A stretch of 12,049 nucleotides of DNA from Chloroflexota bacterium (lineage in GTDB: Bacteria > Chloroflexota > Anaerolineae > Promineifilales > Promineifilaceae): contig QQUD01000549.1 in assembly GCA_008501785.1 (NCBI GenBank), forward strand, positions 1 to 12,049. Reading direction: 5' to 3'. This document shows positions 1 to 7,438 of this stretch, in pieces (position 1 is the first letter of the stretch; each line of letters starts with the position of its first letter). The position numbers and the translations under genes were made by a program. The notes under the pieces are model-generated. The model was not told the DNA's origin, did not search any database, and saw only the letters and a program-made list of their open reading frames with translations.

Positions 1-941
1 GGGTTATGGTAAAAATCGGGCGTAACCTGTCCCATCAGCTCGTGACGCGGCACTCGAATAATCTCGGCCAGGGGTTCGTTGACATAGTCAACTGTACCAT
101 CAACTATTTTGGAGATGACGAGTGGGACACTAATGGATTCCAAAATGTTTTGCACCCGTTCTTGCTCTTTTTGCAACGCCTTTTCAATTTGTTTTCGGTC
201 TGTAATGTCATGGACAAAACCCACAATACCACTCACCCGACCGGCAGCATCTTTCAAAGGAGCTTTAATCGTATTAAGAAAGCGGTCTTCACCATCAACC
301 ACTGCTGGTTCCTCGGGGATAACCTTTAGCTCGCCGCTTTCCATGATTTCACGATCATCAGCCCAGAAACCACGAATACCCTTTTCGGGGCTGCCCTTCA
401 CAATCTCTTCAGGGAAACCAATCTCCAGGTCGTTTTTACCGATAAAATCATCTGGGGTTATGTGGAACGAATTGGCATAACTTTGATTCACCATTCGGTA
501 ACGGTGATCAACATCCTTCACAAAAATCCAGTCGGGTGTTGAATCAATAATCGTGCGCATCAACGTTTCCCGTTCACGGATGTCTTCTTCTATTTGCTTG
601 CGATCATTGATGTCGATCAGCGAGGTCAAAATAGCTGGCACGCCCTGATAATTAATGATTCGGGCCGAAACCAGAGACCAGAACAGATCGCCATCGGCTC
701 GTTTTAGTTTGATCTCATAATTATGTACAAACCCGTTCTGGCGAATGGCGTTGAGGAAGGGCAATCTATCCTCCGAATTGGCATAAAAGTCTGGCGTCAC
801 CTCACCAATCAACGCTTCGCGAGACAACCGAATAGTTTCTGCCAGCGGATCGTTTACATAAAGCACAATGCCGTCGGACACATCAGAGATGACGATCGGG
901 AGAATGAGCGATTCCATAATGGTCTGAACACGTTCTTGTTC
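1..941 (-). repeat. Repeated PAS domains (PAS1 and PAS3) in the dCache sensor
   Basis: Residues 648-701 (780-941) and 907-960 (3-164) match at about 34 of 54 positions by hand count. They share QERVQ, VIS, YVN.PLAE and VTPDFY. PAS2, between them, is a different PAS type. The second copy continues past the left edge. Confidence 0.8.
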
Positions 942-2882
942 CTCGTGTACCGATGCCAAGGCTGTTTCGCGCTGAGAAAACAGTGACGCATTTTGCAGCG
1001 CAATGGCTACCTGTCCAGCTACTGTTTGGAAAGCTGGTAATACAGCTTCTGTTAGTGTGTTGGGTTGGTCAGCTTGAATATCCAGTACGCCGAGGACAGT
1101 GTCGCCAACAATGAGTGGCACAGCCATTTCAGACCGGATATTGGGCAACAATGGGTTAGGGAGGAAAACAGGACTAACGGCCGTATCTGGCACAATCACA
1201 GCCTGCTTATCAATCACAGCCTTCCAGTTGATTGAATCCGTATCATACGGTAAAAAATGCCCCTTTTTTATCAATTCTATCCCGGCCTTTCCCGTTCCAG
1301 CACGTAACACTAACGTGTTTTGCTCCGGGTCAACCAGATAAATTTGCGTGTGATACAAATCAAAGCGCGATCGAATCAGATTAACGGCTTCCGCTAAAAG
1401 TGCTTCAAGATCTTGAATTTGTGACACAGCCCCACCAACTTCAATCGCCAGTTCCAGATCATCCGTACGCTCAACCACTCGCCGTTCCAAATTATCGATG
1501 ACTTCACGCAGCTGAGAGATCATTGTTCTCAACGCATTTGCTAAAATGCCAATTTCGCCTCTGCTTGTCCATTTCAATTTGCTTATTGCTACCGAGTCCC
1601 AATTCCCAGATCCGATTTGTTGGGCTACTAATACCAGTTGTTGGATAGGATTTGTCAAACGCGAGGTGAAAACATAACCTGCAATACCAACAGCTAATAA
1701 AATGACGATACTAATTGGAAGAATTGAGGTTCGGACCAAAGATTGAGTCGCAGATTCAACCTCTTGCTGCAAAATGGTTGTCGCCTGAAGCATATTGTCA
1801 GCTTCGACAACACTTGCCATACTCCAACCCGTACTGGAAACTGGTGTATATGCTACAAAGATATCTTTCCCATCGGAATTGATCGCCTGAAAACCTGTTT
1901 CCCCGTTCTTCATACTGTTTATGACGGGCAAAAATGGTGATGAGATAGAACTTAAATCTACGCCTACTGTTAACGTTTCATTATCTAAATCTGTTTCAAA
2001 AATATCTTCGTAACCCTGTTCAGGTAAACCAATCGTAATACCATCCTGATTTATCAAAAACGAATACCCATCGGCTATAATTTGCTCATTCTCAATCGCT
2101 GATGTTAGTTCAACTAAACTTACATCAATGCCAATTGTTCCTACAAATTCATTCTGACTTGTGTAAACGGGTGCAACGGCCGTTACCAGCAACCCTTGAC
2201 CTGCTGGATCATCATAAATAGGTGTCCACACTATGTTTCTTTCAGGATTGTTCTCAGGTGTGCCCAATGTAAAGAAAACATCGCTAATTGTACTAAAGTC
2301 AGCAGGTACAATCTCGCCTAAACTGATATTTGGATAGTAACGCGTAAAATCCATTTTATGGATCATATAAACAGCAACCATACTGGCATCACTCTCAGCA
2401 ATACTGGGAATAATTCTGTCTAAATATGAGGTTAACTCGATTTCTGCTAATAATGCTTCATCGATCTCAACAATATTTGGCACAAAAACCGTCGTTACAT
2501 CTTCTTCACCATTGACAAACTGGCCATCGGGACCAAAAAACATTTTTTCGTCAGCAAGCCAAAACGTTTGTGTACTGTAATGGCTTTGTGCATCAAAAAC
2601 ACTTCCAGCAAATTGGGCGATGTGGTCAGCATCTAGCTGAATGTCCACAAGGGATGCCTCTTTAACCTGTGCATTTGCGAGCGTTAATTGCACAAGAAAT
2701 TCTTCAGCCTGCTGCTGCAGCACTTCGTTGCCCACAGCTTGCGCTCTTTGTCCAGAACGCAAAATTGAACTAACACTGAAGTATGCAATAATGACGATTG
2801 ACAAAATAGTCAGCCCCAAAAGAAGCGCCATCAATCTAGTCCGAATACTTTGTCTAAATGGAATGGTATTTTGATTATCCAT
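1..2882 (-). CDS. dCache-HAMP-GAF-multi-PAS sensor protein, N-terminal 960 aa (3' end outside window)
   Basis: An uninterrupted frame runs from the ATG at 2880-2882 to the left edge (960 codons), so the C-terminus and any output domain are not seen. Residues ~18-40 are a membrane helix. Residues ~55-365 form an extracytoplasmic double-Cache sensor; its typical motifs are WTPIYDDPAGQG and TAVAPVY followed by GTIGIDVSL. I do not see the Arg-x-Trp arrangement of amino-acid-binding dCache domains, so no ligand can be assigned. Residues ~385-407 are the second membrane helix, ~405-458 HAMP (NPIQQL, RGEIGILANAL), then a coiled coil, GAF (~485-634), PAS1 (~648-762, ending DINDRK), PAS2 (~770-897, ending DITDRK) and the start of PAS3 (~907-960). 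PAS3 repeats PAS1. Such a layout usually precedes a histidine kinase or GGDEF domain, but neither is in the window. The start is fixed by AAGGGA 8 nt upstream and by its position 2 nt after the preceding stop, which suggests translational coupling. Confidence 0.92.
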   Translation of the reverse strand, partial: MDNQNTIPFRQSIRTRLMALLLGLTILSIVIIAYFSVSSILRSGQRAQAVGNEVLQQQAEEFLVQLTLANAQVKEASLVDIQLDADHIAQFAGSVFDAQSHYSTQTFWLADEKMFFGPDGQFVNGEEDVTTVFVPNIVEIDEALLAEIELTSYLDRIIPSIAESDASMVAVYMIHKMDFTRYYPNISLGEIVPADFSTISDVFFTLGTPENNPERNIVWTPIYDDPAGQGLLVTAVAPVYTSQNEFVGTIGIDVSLVELTSAIENEQIIADGYSFLINQDGITIGLPEQGYEDIFETDLDNETLTVGVDLSSISSPFLPVINSMKNGETGFQAINSDGKDIFVAYTPVSSTGWSMASVVEADNMLQATTILQQEVESATQSLVRTSILPISIVILLAVGIAGYVFTSRLTNPIQQLVLVAQQIGSGNWDSVAISKLKWTSRGEIGILANALRTMISQLREVIDNLERRVVERTDDLELAIEVGGAVSQIQDLEALLAEAVNLIRSRFDLYHTQIYLVDPEQNTLVLRAGTGKAGIELIKKGHFLPYDTDSINWKAVIDKQAVIVPDTAVSPVFLPNPLLPNIRSEMAVPLIVGDTVLGVLDIQADQPNTLTEAVLPAFQTVAGQVAIALQNASLFSQRETALASVHEEQERVQTIMESLILPIVISDVSDGIVLYVNDPLAETIRLSREALIGEVTPDFYANSEDRLPFLNAIRQNGFVHNYEIKLKRADGDLFWSLVSARIINYQGVPAILTSLIDINDRKQIEEDIRERETLMRTIIDSTPDWIFVKDVDHRYRMVNQSYANSFHITPDDFIGKNDLEIGFPEEIVKGSPEKGIRGFWADDREIMESGELKVIPEEPAVVDGEDRFLNTIKAPLKDAAGRVSGIVGFVHDITDRKQIEKALQKEQERVQNILESISVPLVISKIVDGTVDYVNEPLAEIIRVPRHELMGQVTPDFYHN

Positions 2883-2884
2883 AA

Positions 2885-5800
2885 TCAGTTTCCCTTACCG
2901 TTAGTAGCTTTCTCGAATGATGGTAGGCTAGTGTCTCCCACAGCATCTAATCTAACATACCCTTCTAATCCCAACGCACGGCCGATTTCTTCAGCAGCCG
3001 TGCGTAAAATAGATTCGGCATCAACGGCCGTATTCACGCGAGCCGTAATCTGTCGCAGCATCCGCTCTTCCTCTGCCCGTGTGGTTGTCGCTTCAATCAG
3101 CCGCGCATTTTCAATAGCAATAGCCGCCTGACTAGCGATAGCTACCAACAGATTCAGATGCTGTTCACTGTAGGTGTAACCTGTTTCATAACTTTGTAAT
3201 GCCATGACGCCAATCACCTTACCGCTAAAAGTCAGCGGCACGCCAACCCAGGATTCTGCTGGGTTCCCAATGGCAGCAATCCCCAACGATGCCAGGTGCT
3301 GATCTACATTGTTTGACATGAGTAAGGGCTGCCGGTTACGAATAATGTACTCGGTCAGCCCCTCACCCGCCTGGCGGCGTTCTGTATAGCGACGCGGTTT
3401 ACCGCGAGTCATCGTCAAAGCAAACTCAACCTCATCCATCTCTTGATAATAAAGAGCGACATAAAATTCTTCGGCAGCCATCATCTGTGAGGTGTATTGG
3501 TAAGCAACATCTAGCACGCCATCTACATTGGTTTGTGCAGTCAACTCCTGACTCATCTGATTCAGCAAGCCAAGCTCTTCAGTACGGGCTTCCGTTTCGT
3601 TTAGGGCCACCTGCATCTGTTCCGACAGTCGCGCCCGTTCCAGTGCTTGCCCAACCTGCTCAGAAATTGCTTGTAACAATACTTGTTGTTCGTCAGACAG
3701 TGCATCTTCTGCTGTGCGGACCCCAATTGAGCCGATTGTTGTGGCTCCGAGAAGGACAGGAGTGGTAACGGCCGTTTCATCCTGCTTTACATCCTGAAGA
3801 TGTAACGCTTCACGCTCATCGGCTGCTGTTGTTTTCGTAATAGGCTTTATCTTTGCATCTGCGGTAGCAAACCCATAAACTGGTTTTTCACGCGCTGTCA
3901 GGAACGCCTGCCACCCTTCGCGGGTCATCGCTCGCTGCAAAGCAGTCACCTCAACCAGCGTTTCCTGCACCTGTGCATACTGTGACGCATTTTCCATCGC
4001 AATACCTAACTGAGTGGCTAATGTGGTAAAGATGCTCAGATCGGTTTCTGTGAAGAAATCAATCTCATCTGCCTGCATGTCTAATACACCGCGCAGTTGA
4101 TCAAATACAACAATCGGCACTGCGATTTCTGCCTGTGTGTCTGGCAGCAGCGGATTTGGCAAGAAGTCTGACTCCTCTTGTACATTGTTGACCAAAACAC
4201 CTTGCCGGCTGCGGGCCGTGCGTGCCACCAGTGATTTTTCTTCAGAGAATGCAATCTGCGGTTTTTCTGCAACCATCTGTTGGCCAATGTCGCCTGCACC
4301 AAACGTTAATTGCAGCATATCGCTAGCCACATCATATTGGAAGAGGTGGGCATGGTAGAGATTGAATTTTTCTTTTGTCATATCCACAAATGTTTGCAGC
4401 AGTTGTTGCGGGTCACGGATGGCGGAAACGGCCGTTCCAATTTCGGCAACCGTTTGCAATTCTGCAGCCTGCTGCGCCATGTCGGTCGCCTGCTGCGCCA
4501 TCGTTTGCAACAGCGTCTGACCATCAATATAGCTGCTAATACGACGCCCAACATCACCAATAAACGCACTATCATCGTCGGTAAAAGAGAGATTGTCATC
4601 GGTATAAGCAATATAGAGTCGCCCCAAATGTTCCCCGCCAACACGAAGTTCTTCAACCATTTGCCGGCGCAAGGTGATAGCCAACGCATCTCCATAAACA
4701 TCATCCCCAATCATAACCGCAGCGACACAGGTTTCGGGCTGCACCAAAGCGGAGGGGATTCGATTTGTAGTCCAACTCAGGAATTCAGGAACCGACGGGG
4801 TTTCTGCCGCTTTGCGGCCAATTTCACTCAGGCCGTTCAGCTCTGCAACACGCCGATCTAACACAGATTCGGCCACCTTTCTATCTGTAATATCCGTTTG
4901 TATAGCCAGAAAACCTAGTGGCGTACCCGTGTCATCCAAAATGGAAGTCAAGTTAATGGCAACATGAACAATACGACCATCCTTACTTCTATTGATCATT
5001 TCCCCAATAACAGGGTCATGGCCCAACAACGTCTTCCAAATATAGTTATATCGCTCATCTGGCACAAGGCCAGATTTCAAAATACGTGGGGTTTTCCCCA
5101 ACACTTCCGCCTCAGTGTATCCATATAATTCGGTAAAGGCAGGATTGACGTAATAAATATTACCCGCTAAGTCAGTCATAAAGATGGCGCTGGCAGAGCG
5201 CTCAAAACCGAGCTTAAAAGGCACAAGATCTGCGGCTGCCTGCCGACTTTGTTCATATAAACGCGCATTTTGCAAAGCAATTGCGACTTGGCTCGCAATT
5301 GACTGCAACAACTCCTGATCCGCCTGCCCCAACCCGTTGGTCACATTACTTTGTACATCTAATACACCAAGTACGCGGTCACCAATAGCAATCGGCAATG
5401 CAATTTCAGAACGCGTTTCAGGCAAAAGCGGATTGGCAACCCAGACATCACTTTGCAATACGTTGGAAACAAGTGTGGTCGAGTTTGTTTGGGCAGCACG
5501 ACCAACAAGGCCTCGTCCCATTGACATTGCATGATTTTGAGCCAGCATTTGAGCACCGGCATCACCAGTACCACCAGCCATAATCAAATTGTCGCCATCT
5601 TGATTGAGCAGGTAAATGTGAACGTGATAATAATTAAAGGCTTCTTGCAAACGCGTCACAACAGCCTTTACCAGCGCTTGCTCTTCCAAAATTGTAGACA
5701 GACGACGGCTTACCTCAGCGCTAACTTCCATCTGTTGGATACGCTGATCCAATCGCCCTAGTGTTTGTCGTAGTTGACCTGCCATATTATTAAAGGATGA

Positions 5801-7408
5801 AGCCAACGCACCAATTTCGTCGCTTGTTTTCACATTTGCCTGGACAGACAGGTCGCCTTCACCTAATTTCTGGGATGCAACCACCAATCGGGCAACTGGT
5901 CTTGTCACCAGATTAGACATGAACAAACCGAATAAACCAGACATTCCCAAGGCTAACAAAGTAGATAAAACGGCTGCCCGATCTGAATTTGATTCACCTC
6001 TGCGAACATCCTCAAGGATCCAACCTTCAACAGCAATCAGGCTATTCCCCAGATTATCTTCTACAACTTCTAGCTGTTCCAGCAGTTCCAATGTGTTTGC
6101 ATGCGAGGCAATCACTGCCTCTCCAGTAGCTTGCACAGAATCTTTGGTTTCGTTCAACAGCGCATACAGGTCGGCTTCTCCTGGTTCATCTGATTCCAGA
6201 ACAGCGTCCACCTCACTTTGAGCTGATTCTACGCGAGCTTTCGCCTCTTCAAATTCGTCGAGCGTGTCGGAATCCCCACTATTCACAAACTCCAATGTTT
6301 CAGATCGCATTGCTTGCAAACCCATACGAACCTCAGTAAGGAGAGCTTGTGTAGGAATGACATCTTCCTCAATTTCTTCAAAATTCCCTGCGGCAATATT
6401 TCTAGCAATCTCCTCATTGAGGACAACATCTATCTGGCTAAATAGATTGGGGATTTTTGTATCTTCTACTTCTTCCATCGAATCCAGAGCTTCTAATGTC
6501 TGCCGGTGAGATGCCACCAGTTCTTGAGCCAAGTCAGAGATTGCCCTTGCATTTTCACCAAGTTCTGCAAAATCATCCACTTCCGCTGGCTCATCTGCCA
6601 GATTAATAATTTGTGTTGACAATGTTGAAAGCTCCGTGATGCTTTCATTCATTTCCTCAACCGATTCTTCTTCACCGAGTTTGATAAACTCCAACACCTC
6701 GGCTTGCACCCTCCGTGAAAATTGGGCAATTTTCCCGAAAACTTGTTGGCTGGGGAGGGCATCCTCTGTATAGACTTGTGTAGAATATTCGCTGGCACCA
6801 TAGGTAAACAACGAACCAATCAAAGCAATAAAAGCAAAAGCTGCAATAAGTTTTGGGCGTAAATTTGCATCGCGCAGTTGACGCATCAGGATAATAATCA
6901 ATACGCTAAACAAAATAGAGATGATGACATAATCCAATAAAACAGCGGTATGATCTGGACGGTTAGTTGGACCAAATACGTCAATTAGGACAACGATGCC
7001 CCCTGTAACAATACCAGCAATAAGTGTCCGATTTAGCCATTTACCAGAGAGGGTGGGAAAGGCGACACCAGCGGTCACGACGGCAGCCATCAGGCCATTT
7101 AACAAGCTATCACCAGCAGTTTGCAATTGATTTAGAATGATCATGGGCAGAAAGGCAGCCATGATCAACAGGATTCCCACTTGCACATGCCCTTTGTAAC
7201 TCAGCCAACAGGCGATAGCAGATACAACAGCCATTAAGCCTAGCGCACCCTTTATGAAAAACGTCGCTTCTTCTCCCTGAAGCACAAAATAGATGCTCAG
7301 AGCGCCCATGAATACGGTCATGAAGCCAGCGATGATTACGGCATTGCGTGCCTCTTTGTTCTTATTGGTAGATGAAGGTGTTTCGCTTCTATTCATTGTA
7401 TTCCTCAT
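2885..7408 (-). CDS. Polytopic membrane HAMP-GAF-PAS-multi-GAF sensor protein (1507 aa)
   Basis: A large membrane sensor. Residues ~23-43, 49-70, 76-95, 101-120, 126-146 and 158-175 are six membrane helices of no family I recognise, with Lys/Arg in the expected cytoplasmic loops. A seventh helix (~186-203) leads to an extracytoplasmic, acidic, all-helical region (~205-475) that looks like two copies of a CHASE3/four-helix-bundle type sensor. The eighth helix (~480-499) enters HAMP (~500-552; TRP and DEIGALASSFNNM motifs). The cytoplasmic chain is GAF (~565-716), PAS (~728-845, ending TDITDRK), a weak GAF (~850-960), GAF (~980-1140), a TREGW module (~1155-1262), GAF (~1275-1438) and a half-GAF tail (~1445-1490). 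From ~975 onward it parallels the upstream protein. No enzymatic output domain is visible. It starts 30 nt after the previous stop and ends 2 nt before the next start. A second in-frame ATG at 7394-7396, with GAGGA ahead of it, is an alternative start. The sensed signal is unknown. Confidence 0.9.
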   Translation of the reverse strand: MRNTMNRSETPSSTNKNKEARNAVIIAGFMTVFMGALSIYFVLQGEEATFFIKGALGLMAVVSAIACWLSYKGHVQVGILLIMAAFLPMIILNQLQTAGDSLLNGLMAAVVTAGVAFPTLSGKWLNRTLIAGIVTGGIVVLIDVFGPTNRPDHTAVLLDYVIISILFSVLIIILMRQLRDANLRPKLIAAFAFIALIGSLFTYGASEYSTQVYTEDALPSQQVFGKIAQFSRRVQAEVLEFIKLGEEESVEEMNESITELSTLSTQIINLADEPAEVDDFAELGENARAISDLAQELVASHRQTLEALDSMEEVEDTKIPNLFSQIDVVLNEEIARNIAAGNFEEIEEDVIPTQALLTEVRMGLQAMRSETLEFVNSGDSDTLDEFEEAKARVESAQSEVDAVLESDEPGEADLYALLNETKDSVQATGEAVIASHANTLELLEQLEVVEDNLGNSLIAVEGWILEDVRRGESNSDRAAVLSTLLALGMSGLFGLFMSNLVTRPVARLVVASQKLGEGDLSVQANVKTSDEIGALASSFNNMAGQLRQTLGRLDQRIQQMEVSAEVSRRLSTILEEQALVKAVVTRLQEAFNYYHVHIYLLNQDGDNLIMAGGTGDAGAQMLAQNHAMSMGRGLVGRAAQTNSTTLVSNVLQSDVWVANPLLPETRSEIALPIAIGDRVLGVLDVQSNVTNGLGQADQELLQSIASQVAIALQNARLYEQSRQAAADLVPFKLGFERSASAIFMTDLAGNIYYVNPAFTELYGYTEAEVLGKTPRILKSGLVPDERYNYIWKTLLGHDPVIGEMINRSKDGRIVHVAINLTSILDDTGTPLGFLAIQTDITDRKVAESVLDRRVAELNGLSEIGRKAAETPSVPEFLSWTTNRIPSALVQPETCVAAVMIGDDVYGDALAITLRRQMVEELRVGGEHLGRLYIAYTDDNLSFTDDDSAFIGDVGRRISSYIDGQTLLQTMAQQATDMAQQAAELQTVAEIGTAVSAIRDPQQLLQTFVDMTKEKFNLYHAHLFQYDVASDMLQLTFGAGDIGQQMVAEKPQIAFSEEKSLVARTARSRQGVLVNNVQEESDFLPNPLLPDTQAEIAVPIVVFDQLRGVLDMQADEIDFFTETDLSIFTTLATQLGIAMENASQYAQVQETLVEVTALQRAMTREGWQAFLTAREKPVYGFATADAKIKPITKTTAADEREALHLQDVKQDETAVTTPVLLGATTIGSIGVRTAEDALSDEQQVLLQAISEQVGQALERARLSEQMQVALNETEARTEELGLLNQMSQELTAQTNVDGVLDVAYQYTSQMMAAEEFYVALYYQEMDEVEFALTMTRGKPRRYTERRQAGEGLTEYIIRNRQPLLMSNNVDQHLASLGIAAIGNPAESWVGVPLTFSGKVIGVMALQSYETGYTYSEQHLNLLVAIASQAAIAIENARLIEATTTRAEEERMLRQITARVNTAVDAESILRTAAEEIGRALGLEGYVRLDAVGDTSLPSFEKATNGKGN
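2891..2896 (-). promoter_or_regulatory. Shine-Dalgarno site for the dCache sensor, inside the preceding gene
   Basis: AAGGGA on the minus strand lies 8 nt before the ATG at 2880-2882. It overlaps the last codons of the upstream gene, whose TGA (2885-2887) is only 2 nt from this start. This suggests that ribosomes finishing one gene feed the next. Confidence 0.55.
6014..6751 (-). repeat. Duplicated helical-bundle sensor in the polytopic protein
   Basis: The extracytoplasmic region (residues ~220-465) appears to hold two diverged copies offset by ~133-135 residues. LEFIKLGEEES pairs with LEFVNSGDSDT, and VASHRQTLEALDSMEEVED pairs with IASHANTLELLEQLEVVED. Both are strongly acidic and helical. 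Confidence 0.65.
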
Positions 7409-7410
7409 AC

Positions 7411-7416
7411 ATCACC
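7411..7416 (-). promoter_or_regulatory. Probable ribosome binding site for the polytopic sensor
   Basis: GGTGAT on the minus strand, two nt before the ATG at 7406-7408, matches the 3' part of the extended anti-Shine-Dalgarno complement (GGAGGTGATC), which places the missing GGAGG core at the usual distance. GAGGA right after this ATG could instead serve the ATG at 7394-7396, so the start is uncertain by four codons. Confidence 0.4.
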
Positions 7417-7438
7417 ACGATATTTGTCCCAAGCAGCA

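Noticed and set aside
4831..4840. Further palindrome copy (GGCCGTT near 4832)
   Set aside because: The bases before it (CA rather than AC) break the ACGGCCGT core, so it was not counted. The GGGCCGTG near 4213 was excluded for the same reason.
4310..4861. A 183-residue plus-strand open frame, and many shorter plus-strand frames across the window
   Set aside because: They lie opposite the large minus-strand genes, whose domain content is clear. Their translations show no domain or plausible start context.
7409..7438. Terminator or promoter in the gap between the two complete genes
   Set aside because: The 30 nt hold no stem-loop with a T-run and no recognisable -35/-10 pair. A continuous operon transcript is the simpler reading.
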